A stretch of 41,308 bases of DNA, from positions 1 to 41,308 of the IMG/VR virus record IMGVR_UViG_3300045131_001386. One strand, 5' to 3'. Numbering within the stretch: position 1 is the first letter of the stretch; each line of letters begins with the position of its first letter. The notes under the pieces are model-generated. The model was not told the origin of the DNA. It was given only the letters and a program-made list of their open reading frames with translations, and did not search any database. This stretch comes from a virus. The position numbers and the translations under genes were made by a program. Below are positions 1 through 9,280 of this stretch, one piece after another.

Positions 1-1728
1 AACATATGAAGCATCACAAGTAATTTCTGCGGTTCTTGATAACGAACATCCATTATCATCAATTACGGTTAAGTTATATGTTCCTCCTGTTAACCCTTGA
101 ACAGTAATTTGTTGCGGATTATTGGGCACATTATTAGACCAATCAAATATAAATGGTGGAGTTCCTGATGAAATAAATGCGGTTAAAGTACCTTCAGAAC
201 CTGTACCACAAGAAGTACTATATAAACTATAATCAAGTGGTATACTACTATTAACATAAACTTGAGTTGTTTGAGTACATCCTGTATTATCCGTAACAGT
301 AATTGTATGTTGTCCCGAAGAAACATTATTAAATGTAATCGCAGATAAAGTACTATTATTTATATTAACTAAACCGTCTAATGAATAATCAAATGGAGTT
401 GCCCCTCCTTCACTTTTAATAACCGAAATATAACCATTTGTATTATTACATGTGGTTCCTGTAGTATTTGTTGATATTGTAAATGTATCAGTAGCATATA
501 ATGTAACCTCATCTAAGTAATAACATCCTGAAGCATCTTGAACTGCTACACTATACGTTCCTGAATATAAATTAGAAAATAATTGAGCTGTTTGATTATT
601 ACTAACATTTAAGACGTTTCCATTTGGATATATTAACGTATAAATGTATGGGGAAGCTCCTCCATTAACTAAAACGGTGATTGACCCTCCATTACTTGAA
701 CATGTTGAGCCTTGTGTATTAATGTTAACCGAGGTTATACCATTTGGTGGAGTTAATGTTGTTCCCGCGAACATAGTACATAATGCCGCGTCGGTTACTT
801 GGAAGGAATAATTTCCTGAGGATAATCCAGATATTGTAAATGATTTTGGATATTGAATTAATACCTCTCCTGTAGATGCAGAATAATAATATGGCGCGGT
901 TCCTCCTGTAATTTGAATCGTTATTGAACCATCGGAAGAAAAACAAGTTGGGGGTGTTGAGGTAAATGTACCTAATCCAATTGGTGGGACATTTACAATT
1001 GTCTCACTTTTTGTTTTAACACACCCATAATAATCTGTAACACTAACAGAATAAATTCCTGCTGTTAATCCGGTGACAGTTGACCCTGTGTTAGTTGTAT
1101 TCCAAAGATATGTGTATGGTGGAGTACCTGTTACTCCCGTAACCATAATTTTACCCATACCAGTTCCTCCACACGATGAATTTGGAACCACATATAAACC
1201 ATAATCTAAAGTATCCGAATCTTCAACAATAAAAGTTGGGGTTTGTCCTGTACACCCACCCAAGTCAACAGCTTTAATATAATAAGTTCCCGCAGTTAAA
1301 CTTCCAAACACAACTGTTGATTGAGATGTTATCGCCGATTGTGAAAATACTCCATCACCATGAAAAAGATAAAATTCAGTTGAGGAATAATCTGATGTGG
1401 ATGTTCCACTTACAAATCCATTATTTTGAGAACACGTTGTTCCCATAACACCGAGAACACTTGCACATACCCCACTTGATATTGGTATGTTAATATAAAA
1501 TTCATTATTGGTTGGTAGTGAACTATCAATAGCTCTTACCGAATATGTTGTGGCACTTAATCCTGTTTTTATTGCTGGCTCGGTAGTGACAATGTCTGGC
1601 GATAAAATAGGGCTTAACCATTGTACCGTGTATGGTGGTGTACCACCGCTAAGACTCAAACTGATAGACCCTGAGTTCGTATTTGAACAATCTCCAGTGA
1701 CTGCTATATTATAATTAAAAGTTGACAT
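1..1728 (-). CDS. SprB-repeat tail fibre/adhesin, 3' end beyond window
   Basis: The frame opens at ATG 1728-1726 and stays open for 576 codons to position 1, so the C-terminus lies outside the window. The protein is built of at least seven units about 77-88 residues long. Each has a Cys start, a Gly-Gly-Thr-Pro-Pro-Tyr core and an end of the form G-x-Y-x-V-x-V-x-D-x-x-G-C. These ends fall near residues 61-70, 147-159, 224-236, 305-317, 391-403, 471-483 and 549-561. This matches the SprB repeat known from the Flavobacterium gliding adhesin SprB and other secreted Bacteroidota proteins. No signal peptide is visible, as expected for a virion protein. Its ATG overlaps the stop of the tail-protein-I-like gene by one base (TAATG). 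Position at the end of the baseplate cluster suggests a tail fibre or host-recognition protein. The repeat identity is fairly secure; the fibre role is inferred. Confidence 0.85.
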   Translation of the reverse strand, partial: MSTFNYNIAVTGDCSNTNSGSISLSLSGGTPPYTVQWLSPILSPDIVTTEPAIKTGLSATTYSVRAIDSSLPTNNEFYINIPISSGVCASVLGVMGTTCSQNNGFVSGTSTSDYSSTEFYLFHGDGVFSQSAITSQSTVVFGSLTAGTYYIKAVDLGGCTGQTPTFIVEDSDTLDYGLYVVPNSSCGGTGMGKIMVTGVTGTPPYTYLWNTTNTGSTVTGLTAGIYSVSVTDYYGCVKTKSETIVNVPPIGLGTFTSTPPTCFSSDGSITIQITGGTAPYYYSASTGEVLIQYPKSFTISGLSSGNYSFQVTDAALCTMFAGTTLTPPNGITSVNINTQGSTCSSNGGSITVLVNGGASPYIYTLIYPNGNVLNVSNNQTAQLFSNLYSGTYSVAVQDASGCYYLDEVTLYATDTFTISTNTTGTTCNNTNGYISVIKSEGGATPFDYSLDGLVNINNSTLSAITFNNVSSGQHTITVTDNTGCTQTTQVYVNSSIPLDYSLYSTSCGTGSEGTLTAFISSGTPPFIFDWSNNVPNNPQQITVQGLTGGTYNLTVIDDNGCSLSRTAEITCDASYV

Positions 1729-4712
1729 TAACTACTACACTTTATATTAATATTTATTCCGACGTTTAAAAATACGGTATCTTGCAAATTTTCAGAATTA
1801 CACCCTAAATTAGTTATTGTTAAATTATTGCCATTTAAATAATAAGTGTATCCATAATCATATAAAATTGGTAAATAATATATTAAACTATTTCTCCATT
1901 GTAATTCGGTGGGGACATCAGTATATCCATATCCACTATAAAAAGTATTTTGAATTAAAATTTGATTATTAATTCTTAAATCAATGTACCATTCTGTTTG
2001 AACCGAATTTTGATAACATTGATTAAGTGTTAATCCGCTTTCAGACAACATATTATTAATCCTATTTGAAAGAATACTATTAAAATTAGTTGCAGTTATA
2101 TCTCCATTAAACCATGGATATATATTAAAATCAACATATTCAGAATTACAGGTATAATTAAAAATATCAGATATGATATAACACGGGTCAACAGCAACTG
2201 GTATAAATTGGCATCCTCTTTGTCTCCTATAAACAAATTTTTGTTTGTGTAATACCGAATTTTCTAATCGAACACCAGTATTCCAAATAGTTGTTGCTGG
2301 AATCATCTGTTCTACCAACTTAGTCCAATATGGTCCAATACCGGTTACATAGTCAATCAACTTTTGATATGTGTATTTGTTGTTAGGTAACCCAACGGTT
2401 TGTTCTGATTCAATATATTTCCACCATATAGATTGTAGTGTTGGATAACCACCAGTTTTACCATCAGAAATGTATTGTCTATTTCTAGCGTTAATCATAT
2501 TTTGCCAAAAAGTTTGAGAAAATTCAAAGAATGTTTTTTTCTTAGGTTTTGGGTCAATATAAGTCCAATCAACTCCTCCAGGAACAGGATATCCAATAGT
2601 TAAACCTGATTCAGGTATGGGATAATCATATTTTCTTGATTGGTCCCAAACATCATAAACCAGTCCTTGTGCCGGATTTAAAAACAAATCAATATTCTTA
2701 ACATTTAATACTAATTTCTCGTTATCCACAAAATAATATGCGTTATAATCTGCCTGACTTGATGTTCTGATTTTATCATCATCAGATAACCAAGATTTAT
2801 TGTTATCAACAATTTTTTGTAGTTTAAATCCTTCATTCATGTATGGAAAATCTCTAAATCGATTCAAATAAGTTTGTCCGTATGTGAATGGTAGTAATTG
2901 TGTTTGTATACTTAAATTTTGGCCGGTAAATACATTACCAGTTAATACCACATCATCAGGACTTCTATGTTCTGGAGTGGTCTCATACCATCCAGCACCA
3001 ATTTGAAAAAAATAAGTTTCGGTATTAAGTGGAGCATTGGGATAACCTTCAAAGTCCATTGGATAGTCACTTAAATTTATATTAGTATCTTGGTATGAAG
3101 AATTTGTTGTAAACGCTGTAAATAATTGACCCTTAAAACTATATGTTTGTCCAGTTGCATATGTGGGAGTTTCTAAAACATATGTTCCTCCTGATATTTG
3201 AGACCATTGATTATAGAATTGGTCAAGATTTATTTTTTGGTCCGCCAAATAAATGTGTTCATTATATTCAATTAATGAATCTGGAGCACCAATTAATCTT
3301 AATAAAAATTCTATTGACCTTCGAGTTCCTTTTGATTTAAAAAGATAAGACGCATTAAGAATTAAATTTTTATAATAAGTATAATTTAATTCTGTTGGTG
3401 TTAAAGCTCTTGCATATCCAGGATATGTTGGTGTTGACGTATTTCCAAAAACAGAACTTAAAAAATCTTCATTTGTGATTGGCGAAAAATTTGATGACCA
3501 CCCTAAAGTTCTTGATAAATTAACTAATAACTCCGAAGGTATGTCATTTGATGTATTATAGTTGACGGAATTCATGTAAGCTAACCCTTCAATAAATTGT
3601 TTTATTTGGTCAAAACTTCTACCGTATATTTGAAATATTTTTTCAACTTTTCTACCTAAAGTATCAAATTCCTTTAATGAGTCTGAAACCAAAAATCTCG
3701 AAATTAGATTAGTTTTAAATGAATCTAAATTAATTGCTATTTCTTGAATTTTTGCCAAATAAGAATCAAATAGAAATGAACGAATGTCCAAGTTCCAATA
3801 CCCATCTTTTGGCCAAGTAACTTGTTGATAATCCGTATATGTTTGTCCATACTCGTTTTGTTGTGGTACTTGAAATACTGCGGTATATTCAGGTCGTACT
3901 AACCTATTAACTAAAAACTTTTCAACCTCATCAAAATTTTCTTGGAATATTTTATCAACAATATAATCATTAGGTCTAATTTGAAATTCTGTTTGTAATG
4001 TTGTTGCAGTTGTCCCAAATGGTGACCCTGAAACATAAAATGTTAGTGTTCCTGAAGTTAATGTTGTTGATGGTGTAAACGCTAAAATTTTATAGATGTT
4101 ATCGTCAATGCTAACACAGTAATCCAAATAAGTTTTATTAAGATTTCTGTAAATAGAAACCTCTAATTCTCTCATCATCAAATTATTTGATGCGTTAATA
4201 GAATAATCAACATCAAATGGATTACGTAATCTATCAACATTTACTTTAAAGTAAGTTTCGTCATTTTGAATATCATAAGCAATATCATACGCAGTGTCAC
4301 CAGTTATAAAATCACCATTAGTATATTGAACATCTAAAGATGCCGGAAAATAATTAATAATTTTTGTTATTGAAACTCTAAACCTTTCAGATAAAGAACC
4401 GTACATTGAAAAATTAAGAACCTGACTTATATCATAGTTAGGATATACTCTAAATTGAGTTGCAAGAATTTGTCTACTTTGTTCGAGACTTTCTATATTC
4501 ATCATATCCAAAGTCATTGACTCTGAAAACGCCCCGACATTAAATGTTCTATTAACTTTTTCTGTTACTCCGGTGGTAAACTCAAAGTTACCTTGCGTAA
4601 GACCTCCTCCTTCAACAGTTTGTAGTCCTACAATGTTGTCAGAGAAAGTACCCGCCCCGTTACCTGGCCTTGGTGGATAAAAGTATTTAGTATTTGTTGT
4701 ATTTACGGCCAT
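1728..4712 (-). CDS. Tail protein I-like baseplate protein (994 aa)
   Basis: Large virion protein with no signal peptide or membrane segment. Residues about 320-490 resemble the phage tail protein I (P2 gpI) layout. A helical stretch leads to a Pro-Ser-Glu-Leu-Leu motif near 392, a Leu-Gly-Trp near 403-405, and then a helix with the family-typical Lys-Ser-Lys-Gly-Thr-Arg-Arg followed by IEFLLRLIGAP around 459-477. P2 gpI helps join baseplate and tail fibres, which fits the next gene downstream being an SprB-repeat fibre. The protein is much longer than P2 gpI, so the N-terminal 300 and C-terminal 500 residues are extra, unrecognised modules. ATG overlaps the upstream stop by one base, and its own stop overlaps the fibre ATG. 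It could also play a T4 gp7/gp8-like wedge role; I cannot settle that from sequence alone. Confidence 0.8.
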   Translation of the reverse strand: MAVNTTNTKYFYPPRPGNGAGTFSDNIVGLQTVEGGGLTQGNFEFTTGVTEKVNRTFNVGAFSESMTLDMMNIESLEQSRQILATQFRVYPNYDISQVLNFSMYGSLSERFRVSITKIINYFPASLDVQYTNGDFITGDTAYDIAYDIQNDETYFKVNVDRLRNPFDVDYSINASNNLMMRELEVSIYRNLNKTYLDYCVSIDDNIYKILAFTPSTTLTSGTLTFYVSGSPFGTTATTLQTEFQIRPNDYIVDKIFQENFDEVEKFLVNRLVRPEYTAVFQVPQQNEYGQTYTDYQQVTWPKDGYWNLDIRSFLFDSYLAKIQEIAINLDSFKTNLISRFLVSDSLKEFDTLGRKVEKIFQIYGRSFDQIKQFIEGLAYMNSVNYNTSNDIPSELLVNLSRTLGWSSNFSPITNEDFLSSVFGNTSTPTYPGYARALTPTELNYTYYKNLILNASYLFKSKGTRRSIEFLLRLIGAPDSLIEYNEHIYLADQKINLDQFYNQWSQISGGTYVLETPTYATGQTYSFKGQLFTAFTTNSSYQDTNINLSDYPMDFEGYPNAPLNTETYFFQIGAGWYETTPEHRSPDDVVLTGNVFTGQNLSIQTQLLPFTYGQTYLNRFRDFPYMNEGFKLQKIVDNNKSWLSDDDKIRTSSQADYNAYYFVDNEKLVLNVKNIDLFLNPAQGLVYDVWDQSRKYDYPIPESGLTIGYPVPGGVDWTYIDPKPKKKTFFEFSQTFWQNMINARNRQYISDGKTGGYPTLQSIWWKYIESEQTVGLPNNKYTYQKLIDYVTGIGPYWTKLVEQMIPATTIWNTGVRLENSVLHKQKFVYRRQRGCQFIPVAVDPCYIISDIFNYTCNSEYVDFNIYPWFNGDITATNFNSILSNRINNMLSESGLTLNQCYQNSVQTEWYIDLRINNQILIQNTFYSGYGYTDVPTELQWRNSLIYYLPILYDYGYTYYLNGNNLTITNLGCNSENLQDTVFLNVGININIKCSS

Positions 4713-5620
4713 TAACTAGTTATGTTTGTAAAGTTTTTACTGAAATCAATATTATTACCTCTACTTTGTCTAACTTCATATAACAATGCATTAAATTGGT
4801 CTCTAATTTCATATAAGTTGTATTGTCTATATATGTTATTTTGAGAGTCGTAGATTGTATAAACACCATCATCAATTGATTTGGTTTGATTACCAAAAAG
4901 AGCAATTGCAAGAGATGATATGTCATATTCAACCATTTCTATCTCCAAAGTTATTGGATTAAAATATGTATTTGAAATTATAATATTTTGGTTTGGTTGT
5001 CCAATAAATGGAGTTGAGTTTGGATTATTAGTTGGAGATGACGATGGTGACAGAGTTAGAAAAATTAAATTGGTATTTCCATCAACATATCGATATCTTA
5101 TAGTTTTTGCTGTAGTGTTGGTTTGATTTGTAACAACTGGCTCACAGAAGAATGATGAGGTAATAACTCTAAAAAAGTTAGGTATTTTTGAACCATTAGT
5201 ATTTAAATATTCTACTCTAAAACCAACCAATCCTTGTGAAACAAATTTGTTTTGATATTGTGCTGGTACATTACTAATATCAACAACAATTCCTTTTACG
5301 TTTGGTAAAGCATTTAATACACCACAATCGGTAATCTTTGTTCTAATTTCCTTTGGTCTTAAATATAAAGTGTAAATTCCAAGAGCATTGAACTGCTCAG
5401 CGGGTAAAGTTAAATTATATAATCCCCCTAAAACTTCAACACCAGCATTTCCGCCAGTCTGAGTATTATTGAAATAAGGTTTAAGGATTGTCTGCGCATC
5501 AAGTTGTGTTAGAATAAAATTATCCGTAACGTCTCTAGATGGGGTATAATTTAATAAAATTTGGACATCCTCGGGACTTACATCACTTGGTCGTATTGTT
5601 CCGTAGCTTCCTATACTCAC
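4712..5620 (-). CDS. Unrecognised virion protein with GTG start (302 aa)
   Basis: I do not recognise this family. The start is GTG at 5620-5618; a stop (TAA) lies four codons upstream in frame with no ATG between, so GTG is the only sensible start. The protein is soluble-looking, beta-rich and Asn/Thr-rich, with a Ser/Pro/Asn-rich linker around residues 195-207 and no signal peptide or membrane helix. It follows a 48-base gap containing an AT-rich TATTTATT element and is coupled to the downstream tail-protein-I-like gene by a TAATG overlap. Context inside an unbroken run of tail genes points to a baseplate or fibre component. That role is inference only. Confidence 0.85.
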   Translation of the reverse strand: MSIGSYGTIRPSDVSPEDVQILLNYTPSRDVTDNFILTQLDAQTILKPYFNNTQTGGNAGVEVLGGLYNLTLPAEQFNALGIYTLYLRPKEIRTKITDCGVLNALPNVKGIVVDISNVPAQYQNKFVSQGLVGFRVEYLNTNGSKIPNFFRVITSSFFCEPVVTNQTNTTAKTIRYRYVDGNTNLIFLTLSPSSSPTNNPNSTPFIGQPNQNIIISNTYFNPITLEIEMVEYDISSLAIALFGNQTKSIDDGVYTIYDSQNNIYRQYNLYEIRDQFNALLYEVRQSRGNNIDFSKNFTNITS

Positions 5621-5656
5621 TTGTTTTCTTTTTTAATTAGTTTATTTTTCTTATTT

Positions 5657-5664
5657 AATAAATA
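5657..5664 (-). promoter_or_regulatory. TATTTATT element in gap before 302-aa gene
   Basis: Minus strand TATTTATT in the 48-base gap after the PKD-protein stop, 36 bases before the GTG start. The following bases are A-rich and lack the TAAAGrTA part of the leader, so this is a weaker match. Confidence 0.25.
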
Positions 5665-5668
5665 CCTA

Positions 5669-6778
5669 TTAATTATTTTTAACCACCGAAAAAAATCCAT
5701 ATCCGTAATTAATCATATCTCCTAAATTGTCAACTTCTCCGAGTCTTTGAATTTTTTCATACGCGGAGTTTTTTCCTCTTTCAACAAAAACATTTGTTTG
5801 TATTTGTGGTTGGTCAATAACCTTAAGTAAAACCTCTTCTTTAGTTATTGGTTTGTTTGTTAAATTATTATTAGTAAATCCTGAAGATTGTTGAAAAAAT
5901 ATTGTAGTACCATCTAAGTAATCATAATAATCAACAGAATTAATTGTGTATGCCGTGAATGTTGTTGCCGTGTTGGTTATTGCTCCCCATATTTGTCCAT
6001 TTTTAATTACAGGAACCCCCACTTGAAATTTTAACGGTCCATACATTGATAACTCATTAAGTTTAGATTTTGTTAATCCTGAAACTGTAAATGGAACTGT
6101 TGTAAAGTTATTTGATGTTTGAGCAGATACTTCACTAACCGCGTCGCCCGAAAATATGTAATCATAACTGATTGGTGTTTCAAACCAATTACCGCCAGCA
6201 GGAATAAAAAACGCCATACCATTTGGATTATTAATAACCACATCTGAATATGGTGTTGTTATTGTTTTGGAAACTTTAGTAATACCCCAAGGATTTGTTT
6301 GCTCCAATGTGATTGTGTATTGGGCATTTGCAACAGGATAAGTATGATTTATATAGTTTGGTGTATAAGTTGCAATTGTTTGTGATGGTGTTCCATCACC
6401 CCAATTAATTTTATATGACGATAATTCAAGAAATTTTTGAAACTCGCTTGATGTATTATAAACGTTATAAACATATGGATTAGAGGTTGTAGATGAAAAT
6501 ATAAAATTAGCAACAATATCTTTTTGTAATATCGCGCCATCAAATGGGCTAAAGTATCCAACATCAATTGCTGTTTGTTTAAATAAAATTGGAATTGTTA
6601 ATCCAGTTAATAATGAACTTCCTTCATTACCTCCAGTTAAAACTTGAGTCATTCCCGAATAAATCCCAATCGTTTCACCAGAATAATTTGGTCCAACATT
6701 GTTACCTTGTAAATTAACAGTAAAAAGGTCTCCCTTAATTGTCTCAGGGGATATAATAATATTATAAAAATCTTCCAT
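5669..6778 (-). CDS. Virion protein with PKD-like domain (369 aa)
   Basis: Residues about 120-175 form a PKD-type Ig-like domain. The key motif is Asn-Trp-Gly-Asp-Gly-Thr at 125-130, followed by a His-Thr-Tyr-Pro turn near 145-148 and a Tyr-Thr-Ile-Thr-Leu strand, the usual W-G-D-G ... H-x-Y pattern of PKD folds. PKD domains are surface and adhesin modules common in Bacteroidota secreted proteins and in phage virion proteins, where they may aid surface or glycan contact. The flanking N-terminal 115 and C-terminal 190 residues are unrecognised. The ATG overlaps the upstream gene's stop (TAATG). Likely an accessory baseplate or fibre protein in the cluster leading to the SprB-repeat gene; the exact role is unknown. 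Confidence 0.85.
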   Translation of the reverse strand: MEDFYNIIISPETIKGDLFTVNLQGNNVGPNYSGETIGIYSGMTQVLTGGNEGSSLLTGLTIPILFKQTAIDVGYFSPFDGAILQKDIVANFIFSSTTSNPYVYNVYNTSSEFQKFLELSSYKINWGDGTPSQTIATYTPNYINHTYPVANAQYTITLEQTNPWGITKVSKTITTPYSDVVINNPNGMAFFIPAGGNWFETPISYDYIFSGDAVSEVSAQTSNNFTTVPFTVSGLTKSKLNELSMYGPLKFQVGVPVIKNGQIWGAITNTATTFTAYTINSVDYYDYLDGTTIFFQQSSGFTNNNLTNKPITKEEVLLKVIDQPQIQTNVFVERGKNSAYEKIQRLGEVDNLGDMINYGYGFFSVVKNN

Positions 6779-7599
6779 TATGGGTTAACATATTCATACC
6801 ATTTTATGGGTTCTAATGTACCTGCCCTTTCATTATCATTAATATATATTGTTTGAGATGTGTTTATATTGAATATTTGGTAATTATGTTTTTCGTAATT
6901 TAATTCAACCCGATAGTAAAAATATTGTGAACCATCAAAAATATATTTATCACCTGAGATTGATGATTGCGGCATATTTAACATTTTTTTAAAGGAACCA
7001 TTTTTTGCGTCATAAAACTTTGCCGTCATGTAAAATGTACTTATGTCTAAAAATTTTCGTTTTTTTAACCAATAAATAAAAAAACCTTCTTTATCTCCAA
7101 TATAATCTAAAATAAAATATGGTTTTTTAATTGTTACCGGAGTTACTTGCATAATTGCATCCATCTTTAACCCTTGTTGTGTGGGTATAATAATTGTAAT
7201 ATAATTCGTCTGTCTTTTTTCATCAATATTATCATATAAATCCAATTTAAAAAATGAATTTGTAAAGTTGTTAGTATAATAATATATCTCTTGTGTTGTA
7301 AATCCTTCCATCTGATAGTTAGACTTCCAATTTGTTTCATCATTTAATGAACCACCTGAATAAAAATTAAATTCATATTTAATTTCTGTTGGAGCACCAG
7401 TTGCTCCTGTTAAAGGGGCATGTGCAAATCGAGTAACTTCAAAGTCTCTACCTTCACCAATCACTTTAGTTATCATTTCACCCTCATACTCATCAATACT
7501 TTGGTCTAATCCCAAATAATCCCAAGTAAACTGAATTGGAATTGTGAGTTGTCTATCAACAAACCCTTCTTTATTAATTACTATTTTATTCACACTCAT
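6778..7599 (-). CDS. Unrecognised virion protein (273 aa)
   Basis: No family recognised. The protein is rich in Tyr, Phe, Lys and Asn with many predicted beta strands and no signal peptide or membrane segment. The start ATG at 7599 lies inside the 3' end of the upstream gene (14-base overlap). Its stop overlaps the next ATG by one base, so both junctions look translationally coupled. Lying between a 564-aa unknown and the PKD-domain protein in a continuous tail operon, it is probably a baseplate or fibre-attachment subunit. This is inferred from position only. Confidence 0.85.
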   Translation of the reverse strand: MSVNKIVINKEGFVDRQLTIPIQFTWDYLGLDQSIDEYEGEMITKVIGEGRDFEVTRFAHAPLTGATGAPTEIKYEFNFYSGGSLNDETNWKSNYQMEGFTTQEIYYYTNNFTNSFFKLDLYDNIDEKRQTNYITIIIPTQQGLKMDAIMQVTPVTIKKPYFILDYIGDKEGFFIYWLKKRKFLDISTFYMTAKFYDAKNGSFKKMLNMPQSSISGDKYIFDGSQYFYYRVELNYEKHNYQIFNINTSQTIYINDNERAGTLEPIKWYEYVNP

Positions 7600-9280
7600 C
7601 GAATAATGGTTTTATTGGAAATTGAATTCCAAGTAAATTATCGTTATAGTTGATACCATCAGGTATTAATCTAAATACAACATTTTTATATGGATATTGG
7701 GAACTGTTTATAAATGGATAATCAACACCTCTGTTTTCATTATCTATAAATCCATAAGTGTATAAGTCTCTCCATCTGAATTCTTGGTCTGAGGAAGAAT
7801 AAAAGGAATAAAAAGGTATGTTTGCAACAGATTTAATGTCTCCAGTTTCAATATAATCGGAAAAAACCCTAATTTCCATTGATGTGTGTGGCTTATAATA
7901 ATAACCTTGGGTATTAGTTGAATAAGTACTAGATGTTTGAAAAACGTTTTGATTGTAATTTATTTTTTGATAATAATTTGAAATAACTCTTTCAATTTGT
8001 TCATAATCATTCCATTCACAAAAATCTCCATCAACTGAATCCCCTCTGTTTAAATCTTCATTATAATAAAATGTTTTGGTAACTCCACTTGTTAAGGTAT
8101 AATTTGATGTGGGTATGCTTGTATTTGAATTTGTGTTTAATAAATCCCACCAAGAACTTATTGGTGTTGACAAATTAAATTCCCACCCTTGTTTTAATCC
8201 TATACCATTATTTGGTTGATTAAAATAACCTGTATATCCCTTATTAATAATAGTTAAAAACAATTCACTAACAGGTCTTTTTTGATTATCTAAAACACCA
8301 TTTAAATCTAAATCATAATTAACAGTAATATTATATGAATTACTACTTGTTTTTTGTGAGATTCTTGATATTTGATTTGGAGTAATAGAACTATATTCAA
8401 ATTGTTTATCTTCGTTAAAAATGTTTCTTTCAAAAGCGTTTTTAACTACAATACAATCTTCAACATTTGTTAAAATTTTATGTTCTCTAACATAATACTT
8501 TGACTTAGTTTCTAATAAATTATTCGGATTAATAACTCTTTTAAATGTACCAGTAACCCCATTTGCAAATGTTGTACCAGTATAACCAAGATTAAAAAGG
8601 TTAAATATAAAAATATCACTATCAACTAAATTATTACCTAAGGAATATACTTCAAACAAATTTGTGCCATTGTAAGAAAATGATAATTCAACATATTCTC
8701 CAACGGTTAATCCGTGTGGTGAAATGCATTGAAACCCAATAATATTACTTCCATTTTTAGTTGTGTTATTAATAAAAAATGGAATTCCTTCAGATGCTAT
8801 CCAATCATAACCACTATTATTTAATGTGTATGACATTTGTTTTGAGTAGTTATTATTATACGCATAACTAACATAATAAGTCCAATTATAGGTGTAAGCA
8901 CTTTTTGCCTCATAATTAATGTGTTGGTCAGTTATGTTGGGTCTATAAAAATCAAATTCATAATACTGTGGGTATCCTTTCCATACAGTACTAACATAAG
9001 ATTGTATTGGCTCAACATAATATAGAGTGTCTCTAAATGGAACATATTCAGTAGTTCCGGTATATGTGTTATTGTATAAATAAGTTATTTTAAACGTAGG
9101 CCTAAACACACTACCACGTTGTCTTTCATCATCAAAAACTTGAGCTAAGTCAATACTTTGACTTCGGTCATATTCAACTATTTGTTGACTTTGTTCTTCT
9201 AAAGTAATATTAATTTCTTGGTCAACCGATGGAGCCGCCGCATACGTTAAACTACTTGGTATGATTGTATGTTTATTCAC
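7586..9280 (-). CDS. Unrecognised Tyr/Asn-rich virion protein, GTG start (564 aa)
   Basis: No family recognised. It starts with GTG at 9280-9278; the codon immediately upstream in frame is TAA, so no longer form exists, and no ATG follows within the first part of the protein. The start overlaps the stop region of the 1718-aa gene by 8 bases. The protein is very rich in Tyr, Asn, Ser and Thr and looks beta-structured, like a fibre or sheath-surface protein, with no membrane helix. An N-terminal acidic/Gln-rich stretch (residues 20-35) may be a docking segment. It ends in an acidic Asp-Glu-Cys-Glu. Likely part of the baseplate periphery, from position. Confidence 0.85.
   Translation of the reverse strand: MNKHTIIPSSLTYAAAPSVDQEINITLEEQSQQIVEYDRSQSIDLAQVFDDERQRGSVFRPTFKITYLYNNTYTGTTEYVPFRDTLYYVEPIQSYVSTVWKGYPQYYEFDFYRPNITDQHINYEAKSAYTYNWTYYVSYAYNNNYSKQMSYTLNNSGYDWIASEGIPFFINNTTKNGSNIIGFQCISPHGLTVGEYVELSFSYNGTNLFEVYSLGNNLVDSDIFIFNLFNLGYTGTTFANGVTGTFKRVINPNNLLETKSKYYVREHKILTNVEDCIVVKNAFERNIFNEDKQFEYSSITPNQISRISQKTSSNSYNITVNYDLDLNGVLDNQKRPVSELFLTIINKGYTGYFNQPNNGIGLKQGWEFNLSTPISSWWDLLNTNSNTSIPTSNYTLTSGVTKTFYYNEDLNRGDSVDGDFCEWNDYEQIERVISNYYQKINYNQNVFQTSSTYSTNTQGYYYKPHTSMEIRVFSDYIETGDIKSVANIPFYSFYSSSDQEFRWRDLYTYGFIDNENRGVDYPFINSSQYPYKNVVFRLIPDGINYNDNLLGIQFPIKPLFDECE

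Noticed and set aside
725-946. Minus-strand frame inside the SprB-repeat gene
   Set aside because: It is out of frame with seven regular SprB-like repeats and is Arg/Asn/Ile-rich with no family likeness.
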